A stretch of 64,000 bases of DNA from the NCBI GenBank assembly GCA_012274445.1, contig JAAROD010000058.1, positions 682,001 to 746,000 of the forward strand. The letters are read 5' to 3'. Shown here piece after piece: positions 46,547 to 57,018 of this stretch. The DNA comes from Sclerotiophoma versabilis (lineage: Eukaryota; Ascomycota; Dothideomycetes; Pleosporales; Didymellaceae). Both the position numbers and the translations under genes were made by a program. The notes under the pieces are model-generated. The model was not told the DNA's origin. It worked only from the letters and a program-made list of their open reading frames with translations, and made no database searches. Numbering within the stretch: position 1 is the first letter of the stretch; each line of letters begins with the position of its first letter.

Positions 46547-48344
46547 CCTTCCCCATGCCCTTGCAGCGCGCAGCAGTACCGCGGCAGGGTGTCCGTCAGC
46601 GGGGACCGAGACGTGGGCGGAGCATCACCAGGCGACGTGCGCACATTGCGACATGCTTGACTACGAGTGCAAAGCGGCAGAGGGAGAGCGGCGGTTGAGC
46701 TTGCGGACCTGTCGCCTGTCGCCTGTCGCCCGTCGCCCAGCAAGCGCCATCAGACGCACCTCGCCAGTCAGCGGTACGCCTGTCACTGCACTGGCCGCCC
46801 TGCCGTGCGAACCTAAAGCGCTAGTCCTCCCAGCCTGCCTCCCCGCCACCCTGCGCCCTGACCACGCCTGAACACGCCCGTTCGTCACCCGCTCCACCGC
46901 ACCCTGACCCCGTGACCACCGCCCTCGCAAATGAGCTGCTGTCGTCTCATCTCCCGCCCTGTCTCCTCCACTGCTGGCCCGGGACAAGCACAGCTGCCCG
47001 TCTGCGACCGAACACCCGCATCTCCACCCCTCACCCTAGACGCCCTGCATTCCTGCTTGCCATTGCCCGACCACATCCAAACATGGCCCTGTAGTACGTG
47101 CAGCCACTAGCTGTGTCAAGCACCGATGCGGACGCCCTGTTTTTTCACTTTCGCGCCGTCTCTTCGGGGCGGACAACCAGCTTCCGCAGCACGTCCCGTT
47201 GGCCACACCTCACGCGAGCTGCCAGGACATGCCTTCCACTACTGCCCAGCACTACCTGGTTGCGACAGCCGTGGCCAACGCGAGCAATGACGCCCGAGTT
47301 ACCCTTTCTTCTTGTGTGTGAAAGATTGCCAATTTCAGATGAGATGAGGCTCATCTGCCGCCATCGCTCACACTCCGCGTCGATCATTGCTCATCAATTG
47401 GCCGCCCCGTTGCAGCTGCTTCGCCGCATCACGTCTCGTCACATTGCCGCTGCCCAAAGGAGAAATCCACACCAAAGCCAGCCAGCGCGACTAATCGAAT
47501 CAAGCTGCTTGTGACGCGGCACAGCAAGGGTGCGCCGTCCAACACCAGTCTTCTTTGGCCGACTTGGAATTCACTCGACTCGACTCGAGCACAACACCCT
47601 CTTCTGCCTGCACACAAACATGGCGATTGCCACAACTGACAAAACTTTGAAAATCTATAGACAGGCGCAAACTACTGCACGACATCTGCACCACCGCACA
47701 TCTTGATGCCCAACCCGTCGTCAAAGGTCTCGCCCGTAAATCGACATGGAACAATAGGTCCGATACGTTCGGAATGTGCCGTATCGATGATCCCTCTCAA
47801 GCTCGAAGACTGTTGATGCACAACACACCAAATTCATCTTGGTAAATCTACCGCTGCAACTTGTCTGCTGTCGTCTGCGAAGCCAACTGTGATGACACCA
47901 AAGACCACAAGCTCCGCGCTTTCTTTTGCACCCTCATGAACAGCATGTATAACCCATCGATAGAAGATCTTCTAGCTAGACAGGTTGCTTCCAATCGTCG
48001 TAAAATTCTCAAGGCAGTCATGTAGACCATAGCTGTTGTTTCATTCTGGGATCCAGATCATGACAACCTGCGTCTGCACTACAGCGATTCCAGTACCACA
48101 AGAGCATACCAGACGTCAGCGTAGGTTTTGGCAGCGGCACTTCCGCGTCAATACATCCTAAAACATGCCTTTCGACCATCATGATTTATCAGTAGTCATT
48201 GACGACAACAACCAACGCATCCGATACATCTACCGCTCACCATCACACTGTTTCCGACACTAAGCCCCCAGAGCCGCAGCGAGTTATGAGAATCTTATCA
48301 TTACAGACATTGCTACAGATCATAAAACAGCGGTATCACACTCA
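46547..48344. other. LTE1 upstream region and SDR 3' flank
   Basis: No gene certain. On the + strand a C/T-rich, promoter-like stretch leads to ATGGCCCTGTAGTACGTG (ATG 47083), and a 60-codon open frame with no ATG near its start runs 47846-48025; see findings. CTGTCGC units are tandem at about 46711-46735. Confidence 0.45.
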
Positions 48345-49358
48345 TCATAAGTATGACTTGACCTGATCATCGCTCCATTCCCAGAACTTCCCAGCCTTCC
48401 CACCTTCGAGCCCTGCCTCTGCCAAATCCGTGCGTAGAGGAGATATCCGTCCAAAGGGAATCACTGTACGCTCGTTAGCATCCACTCAGCTCCATCACAA
48501 CTCATGCACAATCTTACCCCACTCATTCTGCTTCAGATTCTTGACATCGGGCGACAGGCCAGCGAAGAACTCGGTGTACGCCCCGTTCACAGCCGGGTAG
48601 GTGAGGAGCTTGACAATCAGCACGCCGAGCAATCCAGAGTGCCTGTTGAGCTCGGAGTTGAGGTTCCCCGGGTTCAAGCTCACGCTGACAACCCCCTCTT
48701 TCTCGTACAAATTGCGGAACTGCAGCGCGTGCAGAACATTTCCAGCCTTGCTCACAGCGTACTTCTGGAAAGCAAACTTGTCCTTTGCGTAGTCCAGATT
48801 CGACATGTCCACGCCTCCAGTTGGCGCCCCCACGACCGCGCTCGACGATACCCACACTACGCGCACACTCCCCGCCTCGCTGCTCTTTGCGGTTTCAATC
48901 AAGAGCGGTGTCAGCAGCTTCGTGAACGCGTAGTGTCCCAAACAATTCGTGCCCAGCTGCAGCTCGTACCCTTGCTTCGTCTTTGACCCTTGCGGCGGGA
49001 CCATGACACCTGCGTTGTTGAACAGGACATCTAGTCTCTTCTCTTTCTTCAAAAACTCCTCTGCTGCGGGCTTGATGCTCTCCAGATCTGCGAGCTCGAG
49101 GTACAAGAACTCCAGACGGCCTTGAGACTCGGCATGGGTCTCGCGGATCCACGAGATGGCGGCATTGGCGCGTTCCTTGGAGCGCGCCGCGACGTAGACG
49201 GTGCCGTGAAGGGAGTAAAGGAGCCGTGCTAGTTCTTTGCCGACGCCTGCTGATGCCCCGGTCACGATGAAGACCTTGCCCTTCAACGAGCTGGACGCGA
49301 GCGTCGCTTCGGTGAATGCCGCGGTTGGCGGGAACATTTGAGAGACTTGGTTACCCAT
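48345..49358 (-). CDS. Short-chain dehydrogenase/reductase (SDR), retinol-dehydrogenase-like
   Basis: NAD(P)-dependent oxidoreductase of the classical SDR fold; substrate unknown. Exons 49358-48518 and 48463-48345 (intron 54 nt: GGTAAG donor, GCTAAC branch, ACAG acceptor) give 319 aa. Cofactor motif TGASAGVG (residues 33-40), NNAG (114-117), active-site Ser in VSSSAV (about 171-173) and YAVSK (Tyr200, Lys204). Reading the first exon through the intron stops at KIVHEL (287 aa) and loses the tail VIPFGRISPLRTDLAEAGLE to the FWEWSDDQVKSYL end, which is the usual C-terminus of this fungal SDR group. That fixes the last exon. Confidence 0.88.
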
Positions 49359-50040
49359 GTTGACTGTTGTTTGGCAAAGCGTGAGGCTTCAACTGGTGAG
49401 ATCAATGGTGTGTTGTATGTATCGTAGCTACTAGCAGAGGCAGCCCTGGAACTGGTGAGAGGCAAGTAGACAACAAGTGTGCTTGGTGTCGCGCGCTCTC
49501 AGGAGTTGATGACGCAATGCTCCTGGTGAGTGTTTAAAAAAAAAAGTTGCCGTTCTTGTACCTTGTAATTTCCTTCGATCGTTCAAAAGTCAAATCCGAG
49601 TCTACAAAATCACTGCCGACTGGCTTTCTTATGTCAAACCCTCTGAGCTGAGAGCGAGACGCATGTGGCAGCCGCGGTCCAGGCGGCACGGGGATAGCGG
49701 GCGAAAACTAGCGGCCGAATGCAATGACGACAGCTGTTGATGGTCCGTCTCTTCGCAGTGTCTTGATCTATCATGTTGAGATTGCTACTGAAGACGACAG
49801 TAACACATCAAGTAGCAAAGTGGCTGTCAGTGTGGTGCTCCACGCATGCAGGTGTAAGAATTTGGTCCAGTACGCTAATCTGCTTTTTACCATCCTATCT
49901 ATTGGTCCGCAATAACCTCCTGGACGCCTCAGAAATCTGCTCTGGTATTGGTGGCTAGGACATGAAAATGGCACAAAGCGCGCAGATGGAAGTATGTCTG
50001 ACGAATGCGTGGTCTACGAGGTCGCTACATGTCTCAGCCA
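49359..50040. other. Promoter of the SDR gene and ALG1 3' flank
   Basis: No gene seen. An A run (11 bases) is near 49538. Short frames at 49724-49974 are not convincing. Confidence 0.55.
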
Positions 50041-51564
50041 TCAACCAACCAACCTAAACAGCTTTCCACCAACGCGATCCCACTCTTCATCCCACCTGTT
50101 CTTGCTCTCCTCAATTGCGCCCTTCTTCAATGTCTCCAGCAGCCCAGCGTCGTCACCGAACAAGCCGAGCAGTTGCTCCGCCAGCTGCTCTGAGCTCTCG
50201 AACCCCTTGCCGTTTATATCTTCCTTGACCAACTCAGGCCAGGCTTCGAACTTGCCCCAGCCCACGACCGGGAGCCCAGCGCCAAACATGTCGACGACTT
50301 TCATGGGCAGGTCCACGCCGGACGAAGATGTGTGCAACGACACCCCTAGGTCAGCAGCAGCAAGGAGCGTCGCGTAGTCCTCGGATGTGAGCCATGCTGT
50401 TAGTATAACGACATTCAGAAGCTTTTTCTCCTGATTCAAGGCCCGGATCTTGGCGAGGTAGTGTTCCTTCTGCGGTCCCTTGCCGGTGATGATGGCCAAG
50501 ATGTTGGGTAAACCAGGTTTTGCGGTGACCCGTGCCGAGTAGGCACAGAGTGCGTCGAGTAGGATAGAAAAGTCCTCGTCTGCCGTCCAGGATGTTGAGC
50601 TTACGATAAGCTTCCATGGTGTTTTGGTATGCGCAGTGAGATCCTGCGCATATTGCGCTGTCTCTGGTAGACGAGAAAGGAAGGCCTGTCGTTCTTGAGA
50701 GTCGATAGGTCGAAACATTGGGCCCGGGCGGTCGTGCAGCGCTTGAGCAGCGATGCCATATGAGTCTTGGAGTACGCGGGCCATTGCGTGGGTGACAGTG
50801 AAGTGGTGTCTTGCAGTCTTTGCGAAGATCCTCTCGTATAAAGCTGAGATCTTGACAAGCGGGTGGTTGCCGCCGAGCTTGAGGGCGAGAATTGAGTAGC
50901 CAAAGTTGTGCCAATCAATCACCAGCTGAGTGTTTCGGATGAAGCACACCAGACTCGCCACAGCGAGTGTGGGTATTGAGGGAGGGTTCTGCACGAGCAT
51001 CCATCTTCCAGGTTGGGTGCGGTAGCATAGAGCGCGGTACAGGCTTCTGACCTGCCAGAGCACTTTTAGTGGTGCCACGATAGGAAACAGCAGTTTGCTG
51101 CTGGAACGGAGGAAAGACGGTGCCGGCACCAGTGGCACAACCTCGATCAACGGGTTGGAAACAATGTCGGGGTGTATCTCTGATTCTGTAGCAATGTCAG
51201 ACCGGCAAATCGAAGTATATGTAGCAAGCATACCCTGATAGCCGATCAGAAAGACTCTGCCGCCGTGTTTGGCAATACTCAGAGCGTGGTACTGCATGCG
51301 GGGTGAACGTCCAATATCTCCCAAGACAACTATCTGCACCGTTCTGCCTTGCTTGAAATCGACAGGATCGCTGCCATCCTTCTTCTTCATTTTGATCTCA
51401 TCGCCCTCTTCATCCACCAGCTTGAGTGGCCTGTCTATGTACGGATCATATTGAGACGGCAGGGTCACCAAGATGACGGTGAAGATGGATGACAAGAGCA
51501 ATGCGACGGCCAACACAATGTCAAAGCCATTGCTGAACTTTTCAGTGAGCAGCGACTCGAACAT
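50041..51564 (-). CDS. ALG1: Chitobiosyldiphosphodolichol beta-mannosyltransferase
   Basis: Adds the first mannose to GlcNAc2-PP-dolichol on the cytosolic face of the ER in N-glycan assembly. Exons 51564-51234 and 51185-50041 (intron 48 nt, in frame) give 491 aa. The N-terminal membrane anchor is FDIVLAVALLLSSIFTVILVTL. The GT-B domains include VQIVVLGDIGRSPRMQYHALS, LVIDWHNFGYSILAL, HHFTVTHAMARVL and the C-terminal nucleotide-binding region DLGVSLHTSSSGVDLPMKVVDMFG, all ALG1 hallmarks. The frame extends upstream to 51717, but the ATG at 51564 directly precedes the anchor and is preferred. Splicing gives FLIGYQESEIHPDI; retention would insert 16 residues. It is divergent from MSC2, another ER-membrane gene. 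Confidence 0.94.
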   Translation of the reverse strand: MFESLLTEKFSNGFDIVLAVALLLSSIFTVILVTLPSQYDPYIDRPLKLVDEEGDEIKMKKKDGSDPVDFKQGRTVQIVVLGDIGRSPRMQYHALSIAKHGGRVFLIGYQGMLATYTSICRSDIATESEIHPDIVSNPLIEVVPLVPAPSFLRSSSKLLFPIVAPLKVLWQVRSLYRALCYRTQPGRWMLVQNPPSIPTLAVASLVCFIRNTQLVIDWHNFGYSILALKLGGNHPLVKISALYERIFAKTARHHFTVTHAMARVLQDSYGIAAQALHDRPGPMFRPIDSQERQAFLSRLPETAQYAQDLTAHTKTPWKLIVSSTSWTADEDFSILLDALCAYSARVTAKPGLPNILAIITGKGPQKEHYLAKIRALNQEKKLLNVVILTAWLTSEDYATLLAAADLGVSLHTSSSGVDLPMKVVDMFGAGLPVVGWGKFEAWPELVKEDINGKGFESSEQLAEQLLGLFGDDAGLLETLKKGAIEESKNRWDEEWDRVGGKLFRLVG

Positions 51565-51994
51565 GGTCGGTTGCGGTGTCGTGACGTCTGACCTGTCATG
51601 GTGAAGCAGACGATCACGTTGCAGCCGAGTCTCGCTTAATGATCCCCGCCCTGCATCCCGGCTCGTGGCGCTCGCCGGGGTGGCACCAATAGGGAAGGCA
51701 CATAGGATGCACGTCAAACATTGTGAACTTGGCTGCCCCTGAACGATGGATGCGGCGGCGCTATCGAAGCAGATAGAGGCGCCTCCAAAACCACATTACG
51801 TTGCTATCATCGTGGACGCCCCGCCAGTTCGAGTCGCTCCTTCCTCCTGTACATACGCCCATTACATCGTGGTCTGCTGAAGCAAGAGCGATACGAACCC
51901 CCAGACGGCCCACTTCGCACTTTGCCCTTTGCGTGCATCACCGAGACTGGGTCAAGACACGGCGAGAACGGGTTCCCGCACGCGGTGCTAGTAG
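51565..51994. promoter_or_regulatory. Bidirectional promoter ALG1 / MSC2
   Basis: 430 bp between two divergent ER-protein genes. No zinc-responsive element of the ACCTTNAAGGT type was seen. No other motif can be named. Confidence 0.45.
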
Positions 51995-54929
51995 ATGGCG
52001 TCTACGTACGCCCTGCCCATCGCACCCACCTCGCATTCTCACGGCCATGGACGCTCGCAATCGCAGTCGCATTATTTCACTGCACCCTCGCCCAATCGCA
52101 GTGGACGCCACAAGGCCTTGCCATCTGTAGAGGAAGGAAACAGCCCTACGTCGGGGCATCAGCACCATAGTTCAAACATGAGCGGGCAGTTGTACGGCGC
52201 GGTGCGATCGCCGTACGCTGAGTACAACAGTAATGCGCACAACCACAACCACAGCCACAGCCACGGGCATAGCCATTCCCACTCGCACGCCCACACCAAT
52301 TCGAACGGCTCCACACATAGCCTGACTTCTTTTGCGAATGGCAGAACAAATGGCAGACTGGGCTTGGACACACCTCAGACACCACGAAAGGACGCTGCTG
52401 CTGCCAAGTATGGCATGTTCTCGCCAGTCCAAGAGTCTGCGCCCGCGCAGCCATCTTCGTAAGCTCGATTGGATGTTGACATAGCATCGATACTGACATG
52501 TTTGCAGATCACTGCTAGATCTCCCCGAAGTGCTCACGGCGCTGCTAATCCCTCTCCCGTATCTCCTTGCCTCTGTAGCCTACCCAAGTGCTGCACGAAA
52601 GCTACCTGCGACGCTTTCAGGAGCTCTTGTTGAGACTGAGCCAGCAATCGCCGCCGAGACCGCCGCGAACGACACACAAGTTCTGAACGCCCTCTTCCTT
52701 ACGTCGACGACATTGCTTGTGATAGGATTCATAGCAAGGGTCCGGTCAAGTCTAGACCAGCCGCTCGATCGGCGGAAGGCAGAAAGCTCGAGGGGTATAG
52801 CTGCGGCTTTGCGGGATGTTGCCAATCTCAAGCAGATACTCAGCAACATCGCTGGCGTCTTACTACCTTTCTATGCTACTATGCAGATAGGTGGCGCGAA
52901 GACGGCCTTGGTGCTTCTGACTGCTGTTGCAGCTGGACTCGGTGCCACAGACCACAGACCGGGCAAGCACACGCGCGGAGACGATCTGAAAAGAACCCTG
53001 CGAACTCGACGTACGACGTTTGCAGTTTTGATTCTTGGAACAGTTATGGATGTCATAGCTTGGGGCCACCCAGCATGCGCCTTGCTCGGCTATGGTGCCC
53101 TGTTCACATCCATATTTGCGGCTCCCCCACCTCTACCTACAGCTGGCTGGTCTTTGATTACAGGGAGCCAGACTCAAGATTCCTACATGGGCAGAGACTC
53201 TGCGCGAGCTTCCTTACCCAAGCCTTCTTCGCCTTTGATTAGCACATCAGAGGCTACACTGCTAACTTGCCTATCTGGTGTTGGCCTTATGACCGTCACC
53301 CTTCTGTACTCACTTCTTGTTTCCTCCACCTCAGCATTTTCGCCACATACCATTATCTTCACTGTATTATCGGTTGCATCAGTGACGGCGCTTGTGTTTT
53401 TCTCGCTTCCAGCAGCCCTGCGGAGTCACCAATACATAGGATTGCACTTTGGCGGCCTAATTGTCATCGTCTTCACCGGATGGCAGACTTGGCCCGAATT
53501 GTACCATGTGGTCTTTACTGGATTGTCTTACATACTTTACGCTTGCGGCGTTTCGTGGGATACCCGTGCGTCTCACGCACACTCCCATGCTCACGATCAC
53601 ACACACGCAGGTCATGGCCACTCGCACGAGCACAAACACGAACATCACCTACACGCAAACCCCTCGAGAATATCCGAATTTCTTATTGCGCGAACAACAC
53701 CAGGCTCCATCCTTCACAGCGTCATGATTGAAAAGGACTCACGACGAATTGCGTACTTTGGGGTCCTCAATCTCAGTTTCATGGTGGTTCAGTTCTTCTA
53801 TGGCTTCGTCAGTGGTTCTCTGGGTCTACTTACCGATAGTATCCATATGCTCTTCGATTGTGCTGGTCTCGCTGTGGGTCTAGCAGCGGCTGTCATGAGT
53901 AAATGGCGCCCCAATGCCCGCTTTCCGTACGGGTATGGCAAGATTGACACCTTGTCCGGTTTTGCCAATGGTGTCTTTCTTCTGTAAGTCAAGACTACAG
54001 TCCCGTGTATTGAATCCTTTCTGACACAATTCAGACTTGTCAGTGTAGAGATCATCTTCGATGCTTTCGAACGGCTGTGGGAGGGCCATGAGCTACAACG
54101 ACTAAACGAACTCCTGATTGTTAGTATCCTCGGTTTCCTCGTCAATATTGTAGGCCTCACAGCTTTTGGCCATGCACACCACGGGCATGGACATTCGCAC
54201 GATCATGGAGATCACGACCATGGACATGGCCACTCCCACGACAACGAGAACATGCAGGGTATCTTCTTACATATTCTCGCCGATGCTCTTGGCTCTGTAG
54301 CTGTCATTATCTCCACTCTACTCACCAAGTACTATGGCTGGTCCGGCTGGGATCCCATCGCATCATGCATCATCGCTATCCTCATCTTCTTGTCTGCAAT
54401 CCCGCTTGTCAAGAGCTCGGGCATGCGCCTAATGCTATCCCTCCCAACCGACGCCGAGTATGGGGTGCGCAACGCATTACAGGAGCTTAGTTCACTGCGA
54501 GGAGTTGTTGGTTACACAGTGCCAAAGTTCTGGCTAGAAGACGAGGGTGCGGCGCACGCAGAGGCCCATGCAAAAGAACATGAGCATGAGGATTGCAACG
54601 GTAGTCATGATCACGGCCACAATCACGGTCACGCAAATGGACACAAGCACGAGCACTCCGGACACGACCATGCACATACCCACTCCCATACACACGCGCA
54701 CGACCACCACGATCACGATCACGACCATGCGCACGATCACAGCCACGCTTCCGGAAAGCAAAGGATTCTAGGCGTTATCCACGTGATCGCATCTCACGCC
54801 GCGGACCTCGAAGATGTGCGCGAACGCACGATCCAGTTCTTGAAGGGCAAGAACATGGATGTCGTGGTTCACGTCGAGAGGGAGGGTGATGGACGCTGTT
54901 GGTGCGGCGGTGGTAATAAAGTGAGCTAA
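51995..54929 (+). CDS. MSC2: ER zinc transporter, cation diffusion facilitator family (Msc2-like)
   Basis: Moves zinc into the ER/secretory lumen. Exons 51995-52458, 52508-53983, 54035-54929 (introns 49 and 51 nt) give 944 aa, long because, as in yeast Msc2, an additional N-terminal multi-helix block precedes the six-helix CDF domain. His-rich loops occur three times: HNHNHSHSHGHSHSHSHAH near the N-terminus, HSHAHDHTHAGHGHSHEHKH before the CDF domain, and a very long His/Asp loop near the C-terminus (about 54590-54750). CDF metal-site residues are visible in LLTDSIHMLFDCAG (helix 2) and FLHILADALGSVAV (helix 5). MSC2 partners ZRG17 in yeast; no partner gene lies here. Confidence 0.92.
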
Positions 54930-56014
54930 GCTCATACATGTATATAAACCAACATATCATTTGAGTTCTTGTATAGCGTTTAGCCGGTGTTATAGGGGCT
55001 GTAGCGGAGGTGCACACTATATACCAACATATCCTCAATCTTTCGAAACTTCAATGTTCTGCACGTGGAGTCGCCGGTTACAAAATGTTACCGATTACCG
55101 TATCCCTTCATCTTTTCCCTCATCAACTTCGATATCGAGCTTCTAAAAAACAAAAACTGAATGTCCACTCCCGGTATCCTTTCTGCCTCTCTCAAGATCA
55201 TATCAAGCAAGTTGACGTGACGGAGGTGCGAAAACAAAAAAAACACCCTGTGGCTGTACCAGGGTAGGAAAATTGGGCTTATTAACCCTTGTAATCGGTC
55301 TTCAGGTCGTTGCTCACATGTCTAATCTGCTCTCTTTCCGCGGTGTCTGATAGCGATTTGAACAGGCCGGCGCAGATCTACACAGTATCATGACCAAAAT
55401 CCATCCATACATATCGTGATGACGCTTCGGAGTGAGAGTGCGGGACGGGGTTGCGAGGGACCTGATCAGATGCGCAGTTCGAGGGGGCAGACGGAGAGTT
55501 GAAGTGGGTGTAGTTGAGTACTTGGTTGACGTATTCGAATACATCAGATGGTGCGTTTCCTTTGTATGGCCTAGATTAGTATCATCGAATAAACGCGCCA
55601 TTGTGTTGAACGGGGGTTGAATGGCAAAAGAAGGCTGGCGAGGAGAAGGTGGTAGTGCGTGTGCTTCTAGGCTGCAGATTGTTGTGACCAGCTTGAATCA
55701 TGGCAACATCATAGTACCTCCCCAGACACAGGACGTTGTGTTATGTATTCGGCGACATGGTCACTTCTCCTGTAGGCTCAATTGGCTTGATGTAATGAGT
55801 CAGCTGTTCAAGCGGGTACTTTTGGAGTCTGGTTAGACAGTGCGCATTGAAGAGGGTCCAAAAAAAAAATGCAAGAATTGCAGAAGATTGAGTTCTGCAT
55901 ACGGCTCAATAGCTCCTGAGCGGTGTATAGGCGTGTGTCTTCGAACGCCTTCTGCTATGCTTACACCCAAATATACATGTCACAAGTACGCCATATTATA
56001 CACCATTCCAACTC
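54930..56014. other. Intergenic between convergent MSC2 and mS18 genes
   Basis: About 1.1 kb with A-rich runs (near 55145, 55232, 55860). No gene seen. Confidence 0.6.
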
Positions 56015-56712
56015 TTACAAGAATTTGGTGGGCGAGCTCTTCTTCAAGACCAATGGATGCCTGTGCACACTGGGCATCAGACCAAGCCCAATCGCTCTCC
56101 GTATGGCCTTTGCAATCTTCCGCTGGTTCTTCGGTCGCAGGCCAGTGTCCTTGGAGTGCTTTATCCGCCCCATCTCGGTCATGTACTCGGACATGATTGT
56201 AAAGTTCTAGCCTTGTCAGCCTCCAATGTTTGTATGCCTTGTCAATATACACACCTTGTACTCGTTCACCGGATTGATACCCAGCACGTCGAAGGCATCG
56301 CTTTGAGGCTTCTTGCGGCCGAACTTCCACTTCTTCTGCTCGGCGCCGGTCAGATCGTGGGGCGAGTACACGTCTCCGGGCTGCCATCTGCGGTAGATCT
56401 GGCGCTGGAACTGGGCCCTCCGCTCCGACTCGATCATCTCGCGCGTCTGTGAAGGGCGGTCGAGGCCGGCATCGCGCGCGATTCGGGTAGCCAAGGAGCT
56501 TCTAGGTTGCTGCTGGTCGGCGGGGGCTCTGACGTCGCCGAGAATGGAGAGGAGGCGGTTGTCTGCAGGGCTTCAGTACGAGATTCGGGGGAGCCGCGGA
56601 GGAGATTGGGGGGCGCACCCTGCCTCTGAGGCGCCGACGAGAAGCATCGCAGGCTGTTCTTGCTCGCGGCTGCTGGCGCCCGGAATGCGACCCGTGGTAA
56701 CGACATGGACAT
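56015..56712 (-). CDS. RSM18: Mitochondrial small ribosomal subunit protein bS18m
   Basis: Component of the mitoribosome small subunit. Exons 56712-56619, 56562-56255, 56206-56015 (introns 56 and 48 nt) give 197 aa. The N-terminus is an Arg/Ser/Ala-rich mitochondrial presequence (MSMSLPRVAFRAPAAAS). The S18 core is seen in DAFDVLGINPVNEYK joined to NFTIMSEYMTEMGRI, then DTGLRPKNQRKIAKAIRRAI and GLMPSVHRHP. Intron 1 was placed by frame: exon 1 ends SSAPQRQ and exon 2 starts DNRLLSILGDV; without it the frames do not join. An upstream in-frame GTG is not a credible start. It is divergent from a second mitochondrial gene 306 bp away. Confidence 0.92.
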
Positions 56713-57018
56713 GTTGGCGGCTGTTGCTGTGCATGTGCTCGCAGTCGCGTGCAATGCTTCCTGCACGTTTTCGAGATGCTTGGCAGCAGCGCTAGTGATA
56801 GCTAGAGTTTACTGACGTGAACATGCAGGGAAGCTCCCCCTCTCATCTTCGCCGTTGCCGCCTGCAACGCGCTTTCGTCTGATCTTTTTCGTGTACAGTA
56901 CTTGTTCGTCCTTTTTTGGATTATGACTGTTGTTCGCATTTGAGTTACTATACATGCCACGCCTCAAGTATCGCACCGCAAGCCTACATCGAGTCCGCGA
57001 TTCCGAGCCGCCACCGTC
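56713..57018. promoter_or_regulatory. Bidirectional promoter of two mitochondrial-protein genes
   Basis: 306 bp separate the start codons of bS18m (-) and the CIA84-like PPR gene (+). C/T-rich tracts face the + gene. No motif is named with confidence. Confidence 0.5.
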
